Source of the DNA: Levilactobacillus cerevisiae
GTDB taxonomy: Bacteria > Bacillota > Bacilli > Lactobacillales > Lactobacillaceae
DNA length: 59,897 nucleotides
NCBI RefSeq assembly: GCF_003946245.1
Contig: NZ_RHNN01000024.1
Span: 1-59,897 of the forward strand
Reading direction: 5' to 3'
The position numbers and the translations under genes are program-made. Under the pieces are notes generated by a model. That model saw only the letters and a list, made by a program, of their open reading frames with translations. It searched no databases and was not told the origin of the DNA. Position 1 is the first letter of the stretch. Every line of letters starts with the position of its first letter. Positions 1-8,545 of the stretch are shown piece after piece.

Positions 1-135
1 ATACCGGAATCATGCCGTTCAGAAGATTGCATAGCAATTTTAATTATTTGACTGTCTACTTGACAAGGAGCCCCGCCCATACCCAATCACAGGTATGACG
101 CCTTTTTGCTAGCTACAACTAGTCAAATCACACAA
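1..135. other. Left-edge intergenic stretch, no gene seen
   Basis: No reading frame with a ribosome site is visible, and no convincing terminator follows the stop codon of the minus-strand gene ending at 136. On the minus strand the sequence after that stop contains a run of five A and a G-rich patch but no stem with a T-run. Confidence 0.4.
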
Positions 136-2709
136 CTAAATGGTTCGATTGATAATTTGATCCAATTCGGACGTGTCACTCAGGTTGGTTAGCGTTAAGG
201 CCTCACTCGACCCAAACGCAATCGTCGCGCCCACTTCCTGATCGGTCGTTCCCGGCCGATTTAACACGTGGAGTTGCCGGAACGGAAAGGCTGCGTTCAT
301 GAGAGCGACCCGTTTACTATTGAGGTCGATCTTTATTTTGGCCAGTTCCGTGTCGTCCAGTGTCCCGATGTGTTGCCGGGTTAACATCCGCACCCAGTTC
401 ACGCCGGTCACTTTACTTAAGAACGCCATCTCCGTTAACCGGGTTGGCCGGACACCTACGACCGTCAATTGAGATGAGTCGGTCCCCTTGGGGGCAAACA
501 AAACCTGCACCATCCCCGTCACTTGCCGGGCACTCACCGACTCTTTAGCCTGTTCCACCAAGTTCAACCGTTTGGCCTTAGGCAGTTCCGCTGGCATCCG
601 AAAGGCCGTGACCTGTGCCAGCGACTTGTTCATCCCCGGCGCAATCATGTCCATCACGCCAATGGCGACTTTCTGCTGGTGGTGAACAAACAGGCTCACA
701 CCAATGGTAGCCTGTTTCGGCGCAGGTTCAGCCGTTTCTTGGTCGGGTGGCAGCACGTGGAGGTTCACCGACAACTTGCTCAGCTCACGGGTCAGGTAAT
801 GCCGGTTGCCAGGCACAATCACAATGTCCGGGTGCTCCACCTGAATCACGTTCAACACGTCCCCGAGCTGAATGGGATCGACGTACTGCTTGTCAGAAAA
901 TTCTGGCGCCACGCCCACCGCGTTGGGATTGGTGTTCATGATAATGGTGTGGTAGCCAGCCCGCTTGAGTTGTTTCAACATTTCCGTGGTAAAGTATTCT
1001 GCCGCAGAGTTGGGGCCCAGCTGGTTGCCGCCCCGTCCCAGAACCAAAGCTGTTCGGTCGCCCAAGGGCTCACTTTCATTTTCATACTCAAACGTGCTGT
1101 AGTAGGCGCTCAAGTTCTCCGCAAACTCCCCGGCGGTCGGCTCGATCATCTTGTAGGTTGGCGTAATCTTTGCCTGGGCAGATAGGTGGCGAATCGTAGC
1201 CGTATCCGTGTCCCAGATGCGGGCAATCATCCCATCCCCAAAGCCAAAGTACCGCGCACGCTGCAAGGTATCCACGTCCAATGGGTGTTCTTGGATTTGT
1301 TTTTCAATGGTTAAGAGGTGCCGTAGCTTTACAAAGTAATAGTTGTCAATTTTAGTTAATTCGCTGAGCTCATCCGGGTCATACCCGCGCCGTAGCGCTT
1401 CAATCAGGACTAAAATCCGGTTGGCCAGCGGATGAATCAGTTGGCGAATCATTTCACCATCTGTCAGATTGCTGACGGAGGGCAGGACGTCCCGCGGCGA
1501 AAATTGTGAGCTCCGCACGGCCTTCAACATGGCTTCCTCAACCGAGCGGCCCACCCCCACGGTCGATCCCACGGCCTTCATCACCGTATCCAAGTGTTGA
1601 TCGGCATCAGGGACCTCTTGGAAGGGCCAAATCGGAATGCGCACGCTCACGTGATCAATGGTCGGTTCCATAATCGCCGTTTGCTTGACGTACTGGCTTG
1701 GTAACTTGATATCAACCAGGCGTTGTCCCAACAGCAGCGCGCCATTTACCAGCGCGATGGGATAGCCCGTCGTCCGGGCGGCCAAGGCTACTCCCCGAGA
1801 GAAGTACGGCGCAATCTTCGTCACGTAGAAATGTTGGTTGGCGGGATTGAGGGCAAAGTGAAGATGTAAGACCCCGACAATGTTCAGTTCCGTTGCAATG
1901 CGAAAGGTTGCGTCCCGCAAGTCTTGATACTCACGGTCATTCAACGTTTGTGGTGGCGTCACCAGGATAGAATCACCGGAGTGAATCCCAATCGGGTCCA
2001 CGTTTTCTAAGCCGGCAATCAACACCTCGGTGTCCGCCACATCACGGACGGCCACCATTTCGATTTCCTTGTACCCAATGACACTTCGCTCCAGGGTACA
2101 CTGGTCAAAGCGCGACTGTTGGAACCCTTGCGTCAAGGCATTAAACATGTCATCGATGTTTTCACAGACGGTCCGGTTGGTATCTAACCGCGGTGCCACT
2201 GGTTTCACAATCAGGGGGAAACCAATGCTCTCCACCAATCCCCGCGCCTCATCAAGGGAACCGACGACTTGGGCCTCAATCACGGGCTCGTGAATTTCCT
2301 TCAACGTCGCGTTCAACGCCGCCGGATTGTTGATCTGGCGCAGAGTCGTGGCTGGCATCCCCAGAATTCGGACATCAAAGTTGGCAATATCGCCATTTTC
2401 CACGAGTTCCTGGGTAATCCGAATGCCCAACAAGCCGCCCAGCGTCGGTAAGATGGCGTCCGGCCGGTCCTTTTCAATAATGTGGCGGACGTTGGCCGTG
2501 GTGACGGCTTGAACGTACATGTTGGTGGGTTGAATCTCTTCTAGTGCCACCGAAAAGGGGTTATTGTCGATAACCAGTGTCCGGACACCCTGCTTTTTAA
2601 AACTAGTAATGACTTGGACCGTGGCACTGTCCAGCTCGGTTTCATGACCGATCTCGGTGGGCCCGCCGCCAATAATCAAAACTTTTTGAATGTCATTCAA
2701 GTTTGGCAA
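136..2709 (-). CDS. Carbamoyl-phosphate-synthase large-subunit-like protein, probably non-catalytic
   Basis: This 857-residue protein follows the CarB/PyrAB layout but is about 200 residues short of the usual ~1060. Residues 1-400 match the first (carboxyphosphate) half, 400-540 the oligomerisation domain, and ~550-650 the nucleotide-fold start of the second half. The second ATP-grasp then collapses to a short piece, and the C-terminal MGS allosteric domain is missing. Key ligands have changed. The glycine loop after RPSFTMGG is KPVAPRLDT at 169-177, the ExNPR segment is KIAPYFSR at 298-305, Gln285 is His284, and Arg129 appears to be Pro. ATP and metal binding should therefore be lost in the first half, and the second is truncated. 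The frame is open throughout, so it is not a decaying pseudogene. It starts with TTG at 2709, preceded by GGGAGGG, two bases after the small-subunit stop, so the two are probably translated together. I infer a regulatory or scaffold role. Confidence 0.85.
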   Translation of the reverse strand: MPNLNDIQKVLIIGGGPTEIGHETELDSATVQVITSFKKQGVRTLVIDNNPFSVALEEIQPTNMYVQAVTTANVRHIIEKDRPDAILPTLGGLLGIRITQELVENGDIANFDVRILGMPATTLRQINNPAALNATLKEIHEPVIEAQVVGSLDEARGLVESIGFPLIVKPVAPRLDTNRTVCENIDDMFNALTQGFQQSRFDQCTLERSVIGYKEIEMVAVRDVADTEVLIAGLENVDPIGIHSGDSILVTPPQTLNDREYQDLRDATFRIATELNIVGVLHLHFALNPANQHFYVTKIAPYFSRGVALAARTTGYPIALVNGALLLGQRLVDIKLPSQYVKQTAIMEPTIDHVSVRIPIWPFQEVPDADQHLDTVMKAVGSTVGVGRSVEEAMLKAVRSSQFSPRDVLPSVSNLTDGEMIRQLIHPLANRILVLIEALRRGYDPDELSELTKIDNYYFVKLRHLLTIEKQIQEHPLDVDTLQRARYFGFGDGMIARIWDTDTATIRHLSAQAKITPTYKMIEPTAGEFAENLSAYYSTFEYENESEPLGDRTALVLGRGGNQLGPNSAAEYFTTEMLKQLKRAGYHTIIMNTNPNAVGVAPEFSDKQYVDPIQLGDVLNVIQVEHPDIVIVPGNRHYLTRELSKLSVNLHVLPPDQETAEPAPKQATIGVSLFVHHQQKVAIGVMDMIAPGMNKSLAQVTAFRMPAELPKAKRLNLVEQAKESVSARQVTGMVQVLFAPKGTDSSQLTVVGVRPTRLTEMAFLSKVTGVNWVRMLTRQHIGTLDDTELAKIKIDLNSKRVALMNAAFPFRQLHVLNRPGTTDQEVGATIAFGSSEALTLTNLSDTSELDQIINRTI

Positions 2710-2711
2710 GC

Positions 2712-3791
2712 TTATCCCTCCCGCCGTGCTGTCATTGCTTCCATAAATTCATCAAATAAATCCCGACTCTCATGGGGGCCCGGTGCGCCGTCCGCAAAGA
2801 ATTGCACGGAAAAAGCCGGGAAGTCCCGGTGCCGCAATCCTTGAACGGTACCGTTGATCAGATCCACGTAGGTGGTGATCAATCGGTCGCGGTCAATGGA
2901 TTTGGCGACCACCGCGTATCCCTGCCCCTGGGTCGCATAAATAATGTCGTTGGTAATGATCCGTCGAATGGGATGGGCACTGCCGTGATATTCCACCGGT
3001 AGCATCGTCAACTCCGCGCCATTTGCCAGGGCGAAGAGCTCGTGGCCCAGTCCAATCGCAAATAACGGGATCTCAGCCTGAACCGCGCGGATCATGTCCA
3101 GGACACCCGCCCCTAAATCAAGCGGTGACCCGGGTCCGGTAGACAGTAACACGCCATCGGGATCCAGGTTCAAGACATCTTGGGCACTCGCCGTCCAGGG
3201 CAAGACCGTGACGTTACACCGGCGCTCGGACAGTTGGCGCAGAATCCCATGCTTAAGCCCGAAGTCAATCACCACGACGTTCTTCCCGGTGTCCGGGTTC
3301 GGATACGGCTTGGGCGTGGCCACCTGGTCAACTTGCCGGTTGGTCAGCACCGTAGCATTCAATTGGTCAAACGCATGAGCGTCCGCCACATCCACGATAC
3401 TGCCCTTCATGGGTCCGTCCTCTTGCCGCAGCTTACGAATCAAGTGCCGCGTATCGATACCACTGATACCCGGGATGTTGTGCTGCTGGAGAAATTCATC
3501 CAGGGACAGCCGGGATAACCGGTTAGTCGAGATGTTGGTCACGTCTCTGACTACCATCCCCTTGGCCGTCGGTAAAATAGACTCGTAGCTGTCATGGTTG
3601 ATGCCCACGTTGCCAATGGATGGTTGGGCGAAGATAATAATTTGGTTGTGATAGATTTGATCGGTAATCGTTTCTTGATAGCCTAACAGATTCAAGTTGG
3701 AAATGACTTCTCCACTCGTGGTAGCACCGGCACCGAAGCCTTCACCGGCGTAAGCCGAGCCGTCTTCTAAAATCAAATAGCGTTTTGCCAT
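2712..3791 (-). CDS. Carbamoyl-phosphate-synthase small-subunit-like protein with lost glutaminase triad
   Basis: This 359-residue protein matches CarA/PyrAA over its full length. The CarA-specific N-terminal domain (1-~130) is well kept, with GYQETITD, GISGIDTRHLIRKL and MKGSIVD. The class I glutamine amidotransferase domain (~170-355) follows. An active family member has the nucleophile in GICLGHQ, whereas here residues 245-251 read AIGLGHE, so the cysteine is Gly247. The His-Glu pair of SVQYHPEA is SVQFFADG, giving Phe332 and Asp334. The SQNHGYAV segment is TQGQGYAV. All three triad positions are changed, so glutamine hydrolysis should be impossible. It sits between pyrR and the large-subunit-like gene in one operon, with a strong site (AAGGGGGC) before its ATG. 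True pyrAA/carA genes presumably lie elsewhere in the genome. Confidence 0.87.
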   Translation of the reverse strand: MAKRYLILEDGSAYAGEGFGAGATTSGEVISNLNLLGYQETITDQIYHNQIIIFAQPSIGNVGINHDSYESILPTAKGMVVRDVTNISTNRLSRLSLDEFLQQHNIPGISGIDTRHLIRKLRQEDGPMKGSIVDVADAHAFDQLNATVLTNRQVDQVATPKPYPNPDTGKNVVVIDFGLKHGILRQLSERRCNVTVLPWTASAQDVLNLDPDGVLLSTGPGSPLDLGAGVLDMIRAVQAEIPLFAIGLGHELFALANGAELTMLPVEYHGSAHPIRRIITNDIIYATQGQGYAVVAKSIDRDRLITTYVDLINGTVQGLRHRDFPAFSVQFFADGAPGPHESRDLFDEFMEAMTARREG

Positions 3792-3815
3792 GAAAAATCG
3801 GCCCCCTTACCAGTT

Positions 3816-4370
<555 letters not shown>

Positions 4371-4399
4371 TCACGGCGTTAGCGTAAGTGCAGGAAACG

Positions 4400-4436
4400 G
4401 GCGCGTTTCTTCGGCAAAATGGTGAAGAAACCCGCC
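4400..4436 (-). promoter_or_regulatory. Strong hairpin in the pyrR leader
   Basis: Between the rluD stop and pyrR, GGCGGGTTTCTTC pairs with GAAGAAACGCGCC (12 of 13 positions) around an 11-base loop. No T-run follows, so it is not an ordinary terminator, and I do not see the usual PyrR-binding loop. It could be a processing site or a regulatory stem for pyrR and the two CPS-like genes. Confidence 0.45.
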
Positions 4437-4483
4437 CGCCTGATTCGGCAAACCCGTTTATCTTAGTGCTAAGCATAAAAAAA

Positions 4484-5407
4484 CTAAATTGCTTTGTCAA
4501 CCGGTAACCCTGCCTGCAGGCGCAAGTGGCGCACGGCTTTGGCAAAATTTTCCGGAACTGGTGCAGTAAAGTCTAATTCTTCCCCGGTCGTTGGCTGCTT
4601 AAAGCCCAGCTCACGGGCGTGTAAGAACTGACCGGCGCCCTTTAACGTGCGCTTCGGACCGTATAGCGGGTCGCCCGCCACCGGGTGATTAATGTAGGCC
4701 ATGTGCACCCGAATTTGATGGGTCCGACCGGTCTCCAAGCGACAAGCCACGAGGGTGTAGTTACCGTAGCGTTCCAACACCCGGAAATGGGTGATTGCTG
4801 GCCGGCCATCCGCCACCACTGCCTGTTTCTTACGGTCCTTCGGGGAACGGCCCAGTGGTGCGTTGATGGTGCCGTCCTCTTCCTTAAAGTTACCGTGGAC
4901 GATCGCCACGTATTCACGCAGATTGGTCTTGGCTTGAAGCTGTGCCGACAGGCTCTGATGGGCATGGTCGTTCTTGGCCACCATCAAGAGTCCGGAGGTA
5001 TCCTTGTCGATCCGGTGCACGATGCCTGGCCGCAGCGTCCCGTTGATGCTGGACAGCGGACTGTGGTACAACAAGGCATTCACCAACGTGTGGTTGGGGT
5101 GCCCTGGTGCCGGATGGACGACCATCCCCTGGGGCTTGTTGACTACAATCACATCGTCGTCCTCATACACCACGTCTAAGGGGATGTTTTCCGGTTCCAA
5201 ATCCAGCGGTTCAGGATCTGGCAGCGCAATGTTCACCGTTGCCCCTTCCTTAGGCTTATCCTTGGGCTTTGCCGGTTGACCGTCAACCGTAATTTGGCCC
5301 GCTTCGATAGCATTTTTAGCCTGGGAACGGGAAATGGTTGCCACGTTATCCGCCACTAATTTATCCAGCCGTTCTGAAGCTGTCACTTGAAATTCTGTCG
5401 TTTGCAT
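4484..5407 (-). CDS. rluD: RluD/YlyB-family pseudouridine synthase
   Basis: This 307-residue enzyme isomerises uridine to pseudouridine in structured RNA, by family 23S rRNA. An S4 RNA-binding domain covers about residues 8-75. The catalytic domain carries the RluA/RluD signature GIVHRIDKDTSGLLMVAKN near residues 131-149, whose Asp in HRIDKDT is the catalytic residue. Length is normal. The ATG lies directly after the lspA stop, so translation is probably coupled. The lspA-rluD-pyrR order is the usual one in Bacilli. The exact rRNA positions modified cannot be read from sequence, and paralogues of this family are common. Confidence 0.92.
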   Translation of the reverse strand: MQTTEFQVTASERLDKLVADNVATISRSQAKNAIEAGQITVDGQPAKPKDKPKEGATVNIALPDPEPLDLEPENIPLDVVYEDDDVIVVNKPQGMVVHPAPGHPNHTLVNALLYHSPLSSINGTLRPGIVHRIDKDTSGLLMVAKNDHAHQSLSAQLQAKTNLREYVAIVHGNFKEEDGTINAPLGRSPKDRKKQAVVADGRPAITHFRVLERYGNYTLVACRLETGRTHQIRVHMAYINHPVAGDPLYGPKRTLKGAGQFLHARELGFKQPTTGEELDFTAPVPENFAKAVRHLRLQAGLPVDKAI

Positions 5408-5872
5408 TTACCGTGCCTCCCGGCGATCGGCTAAGAACACGCCAATCGCAATTAAAATCACGCCCACCGTCAAACAACTATCCGCGAAGTTGAAGATGGG
5501 AAAATTAATAAAATCAAGTTGGAACATGTCGACCACGTAACCTTGTGACAGGCGATCGATAAAATTGCCGATGGTCCCCGCCATCATTAAGGCCAAGCCG
5601 AGTTCTTCCACCCAGTGTTCCCTTTGATTGCGGTACTGCCAGAAAAAGTAGCCCATGATGCCCAACGCCACGATGGCGATGACCGTGAAGAACCACATCT
5701 GGCCCTGTAAAATGCTCCAGGCCGCCCCGTCGTTACGCAAGTGCGTCAGGGACAGGAAGCCGGGAATCAGTTGGTGCTCGCCACCAAGGGCGATGTTGAC
5801 CACCACCGCGTGCTTGATCAACTGGTCAATGACGACCAGTAGCACGATTAAGATTGTATCTGCAATCAGCAT
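5408..5872 (-). CDS. lspA: Lipoprotein signal peptidase (signal peptidase II)
   Basis: This integral-membrane aspartic protease removes the signal peptide from prolipoproteins after diacylglyceryl modification. From the chosen ATG the protein is 154 residues, the usual size, with four hydrophobic segments. The two catalytic aspartates stand in GNFIDR and FNFADS. The frame is open a further 23 codons upstream to 5941, but that extension is not hydrophobic and has no ribosome site. The ATG at 5872 follows GGAAAGG and begins MLIADTIL, as in relatives. It is the first gene of the lspA-rluD-pyrR cluster. Confidence 0.93.
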   Translation of the reverse strand: MLIADTILIVLLVVIDQLIKHAVVVNIALGGEHQLIPGFLSLTHLRNDGAAWSILQGQMWFFTVIAIVALGIMGYFFWQYRNQREHWVEELGLALMMAGTIGNFIDRLSQGYVVDMFQLDFINFPIFNFADSCLTVGVILIAIGVFLADRREAR

Positions 5873-5990
5873 AAAGTCCGGAACACCTTTCCTATAAGTC
5901 GTTACCGAAAAGTATACCAGAAAATGGGGGTTCGCGGCCATTTCCCGGTTAGAAAATTACGAGATTATCGGCAACATTGCTGGTAACTAC

Positions 5991-6174
5991 CGGCTTACCG
6001 TTCGCCAAATTTAGGTCGGAACGCTGTGGGCAGGACGCCGGAAGCCTAAGGAGCGGTCTTCCAGCTCGCTTTGAACCGCCAGAACCGCGTTTCAAAGTCG
6101 CCATTTTCCAAGCAAACCCACTTGGAAAATCCCACGGCTGAACCTAAATTTGGCTCACTCACGCCTACGTTGAT
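5991..6174 (+). repeat. Structured repeat family A, copy 1
   Basis: Five nested or adjacent stems can be drawn. P1 is CCAAATTTAGG at 6005-6015 with CCTAAATTTGG at 6143-6153. P2 is GCTGTGGG (6023-6030) with CCCACGGC (6131-6138). P3 is GGAAG (6040-6044) with CTTCC (6058-6062). P4 is CTTTGAA (6069-6075) with TTCAAAG (6091-6097). P5 is ATTTTCCAAG (6103-6112) with CTTGGAAAAT (6121-6130). The same architecture recurs at 12210, 26408 and 40110 with compensatory changes. P2 needs a G-U pair that exists only if the plus strand is the RNA. Confidence 0.75.
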
Positions 6175-6316
6175 CAAGTCAATGACTAACCGTTAAGTGC
6201 AGTCACTACCGTGGTTGACACTAACATGATGGTTTCATGTATTCTTAGCTGCACAAAATCAAAGATAACTGTGAGAACGGTACCGTAATTCTTTCTCTGC
6301 CGTAAACTCACGAGAA

Positions 6317-6350
6317 AATAAAAAATCGGCTCACAATGACACGCCGATTT
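6317..6350 (-). terminator. Rho-independent terminator
   Basis: On the minus strand AAATCGGC pairs with GCCGATTT around a 12-base loop and is followed by six T. It is the first terminator downstream of the minus-strand ABC transporter gene ending at 6732, so that transcript may run through the antisense of repeat B copy 1. The surrounding 6175-6512 stretch shows no gene. Confidence 0.6.
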
Positions 6351-6512
6351 CTTTGAAACAAAAACTGATAGCTTCAATTTTCCCGCTTAAACTACCGCTC
6401 TGCACGGTGGCGATAAGTGACACTCCCACCACGGTCCAGAGGCCAGCAGCCAGTCGTCAAAGGCATCCACAAAAATGATCTACGCCAACGTGATAGTGAA
6501 CCACAACCTTAG

Positions 6513-6700
6513 CCGGAGGAGGCTGGAGATGGAGGCAGCTGTGACAACGGCGTTAGCTGAGTGAATTTTCTCAGCTTACACCGTGGGACGTGTTTGGAGC
6601 CTGATGACCTTTATCAGGCTTCAAACCGAGCCGGAGGACCGCTTCTCAGGCCGCAGGCGGTCCCCATAGATGCCGGAATCTCCAGCAGCCGCAGGCGATT
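6513..6700 (+). repeat. Structured repeat family B, copy 1
   Basis: An outer stem (GCTGGAGAT with ATCTCCAGC) encloses three hairpins. The first is GTTAGCTGAG with CTCAGCTTAC. The second is GTTTGGAGCCTGAT with ATCAGGCTTCAAAC, all 14 pairs including one G-U. The third is GGACCGC with GCGGTCC. Copies at 26569 and 40370 keep the pairings with changed bases. The element ends about 30 bases past the stop codon of the minus-strand ABC gene. Confidence 0.75.
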
Positions 6701-6731
6701 GGCTAGCGCCCATATTATCAATGGCAGGCAA

Positions 6732-8309
6732 TCACGCTTGTTGTGCAACGAGCTGGCCGTTTTGTAGCGTGTAGACGCGATCGAACAGCGGCAAGACTTC
6801 CGGTGGAATGTGGTGGTCGACCTCCACGATGGTCTTGGGTAACCGTAAAATCGTTTGGTGAATCGCAATCGACGTTTGTTCGTCCAAGGAAGCCGTGCCT
6901 TCATCAATTAGAATGAGCTCCCGATCAAACAGAATTGCCCGCGCAATTTCTAAACGCTTCACCTGACCACCCGATAAATTTTCGCCTTCATCCCCGATTT
7001 GGTAGTCCAAGCCGTCCTGCGTCAATAATTCCGTCAGGCCGGCTTCCTGGCAAGCGTGGGTCACTGCCGCGTCCGTGAACGTCATCCCCAGTGTCAAATT
7101 GAACCGGAGCGTGTCATTGAAGATAACCGGCGTCTGATTGACCGTACTCATCCCACCGTACTGGGCCGCCGGCTGGCCGTTGATGGTGACCTGGCCGCTC
7201 GTCGGTGCCAGTGCCCCGTCAATCATCCGCAACAGGGTCGTCTTTCCACTGCCGGACTCGCCTTGAATCAAGACATTTTCGCCAGCGTTAACCGCCAACG
7301 TTAGGTCTTTGAAAATCGGCGTGGCCTTGCGCGCAAAGGTAAGGTCCTGAAGCGCTAACGTCTCAAAGGCCGTCTCCGTCAGCTTGACCGCTTTGATCGG
7401 TTGAATGGCAGTCTTGATTCGCCGCCGGATGTCCCCCGTACTGTTCAGCGTGTTGAAGCTATTGATAAACTGGGTGGCACTCCCCACAATCATGTTAGAG
7501 GAATACTGAACTGCCACGAATTGTGACAGGCTCAGCTGGCCCTTCACCGTCACGTAAATGCCGATTCCAATGGGTATCATCATACACAAGTAAAACAGCG
7601 CACCAGCAACCGCGTTTGACAAGGCAATCGTGTTTTTGACCCGGGCATTGGCCTGCTCGACGCCGTGAATCGCGGTCGTTGTTTTGCCCGTGATGCCTGA
7701 GAACGCACGGTACTGCTGCAACATCAGCGCACCCTTCAACACATCTTTCAGCACGCTTGACCACTGCCCATTTTGCTGGGACCACGTTCTCGTACGGGCG
7801 TTGATTCGCTTACTAAACCGGCTGGGCACCACCGCGGGAATGACGGTAAAGGCCAGGAAGACCAGTGTTAGCCAGACATTGTTGACCATGGAATAGCCAA
7901 AGGTCACCACGCAGGTGATTCCGAGACTAATCAAGGTAAACAGCTGGCGAATGTAATTGTCTTCCAATAATTTCAAATCGTTTAGAAAAAAGGATAAATT
8001 GGTCGTCACAAAGTCTTTGGCCGCCACCGTTCGTCGTTCCAACACGCCCCGTAGCAGGTGCGCCTTCAACCGCTGATTGATGGTCACCACATTTTTATTG
8101 ATCACCACCGTGTTGGCGTACTCTGCCAGGGAAAAACCAAAGTAAGCTAGGATCACCAGTACGATGAAGGGTAAAATCACTTGGACATTCTTCGTATCAA
8201 TGATCTGAAAAATATATGCGTACATCCACGCGTTAAACGGTGTATCCAAGCCGGCCAAGATTGCGGTTACGATTGCCAGTCCCGCTAATTTCTTATTCAC
8301 AAATTTCAT
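6732..8309 (-). CDS. ABC exporter, fused membrane and ATP-binding domains
   Basis: This 525-residue half-transporter has an N-terminal membrane domain (about 1-290, five or six hydrophobic segments) and a C-terminal ATPase. The Walker A is GESGSGKTT near residue 355, the signature LSGGQVKRLEIARAI, and the Walker B LILIDEGTASLDEQ with its catalytic Glu. It should work as a homodimer, or as a heterodimer with a partner not present here. Substrate is unknown; the layout is that of peptide, bacteriocin or drug exporters. No peptidase domain, leader-peptide gene or immunity gene lies beside it. It stands alone between repeat B copy 1 and fhs. The ATG at 8309 follows an AAAAAAGGGG sequence. Confidence 0.88.
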   Translation of the reverse strand: MKFVNKKLAGLAIVTAILAGLDTPFNAWMYAYIFQIIDTKNVQVILPFIVLVILAYFGFSLAEYANTVVINKNVVTINQRLKAHLLRGVLERRTVAAKDFVTTNLSFFLNDLKLLEDNYIRQLFTLISLGITCVVTFGYSMVNNVWLTLVFLAFTVIPAVVPSRFSKRINARTRTWSQQNGQWSSVLKDVLKGALMLQQYRAFSGITGKTTTAIHGVEQANARVKNTIALSNAVAGALFYLCMMIPIGIGIYVTVKGQLSLSQFVAVQYSSNMIVGSATQFINSFNTLNSTGDIRRRIKTAIQPIKAVKLTETAFETLALQDLTFARKATPIFKDLTLAVNAGENVLIQGESGSGKTTLLRMIDGALAPTSGQVTINGQPAAQYGGMSTVNQTPVIFNDTLRFNLTLGMTFTDAAVTHACQEAGLTELLTQDGLDYQIGDEGENLSGGQVKRLEIARAILFDRELILIDEGTASLDEQTSIAIHQTILRLPKTIVEVDHHIPPEVLPLFDRVYTLQNGQLVAQQA

Positions 8310-8453
8310 TTCAGCACCCCTTTTTTCTCCCCGGCATCCCCGGTAACATCGTTATATCCTCACTTATTTATCATATTCTAATCCTTTTGCAATTTTTTTC
8401 CAGAGGCACCTCTCAGATTCCCTTAATTATTACTGATTTCACAGATTTATCCG

Positions 8454-8501
8454 CAAAAAAAGCGTTAATTACCAATCGTTGAGAAAGGTAACTAACGCTT
8501 T
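8454..8501 (-). terminator. Rho-independent terminator of fhs
   Basis: On the minus strand AAAGCGTTAGTTACC pairs with GGTAATTAACGCTTT and runs into a seven-T tract. It lies about 45 bases beyond the fhs stop codon. Confidence 0.8.
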
Positions 8502-8545
8502 ATAGGTTGCTGCAAAAAAATTTGAAGTGTCTAATCGTTAAAAGA

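Noticed and set aside
6186..6377. Minus-strand frame of 63 codons in the A1-B1 gap
   Set aside because: It runs through the terminator hairpin at 6317-6350 and lacks a ribosome site.
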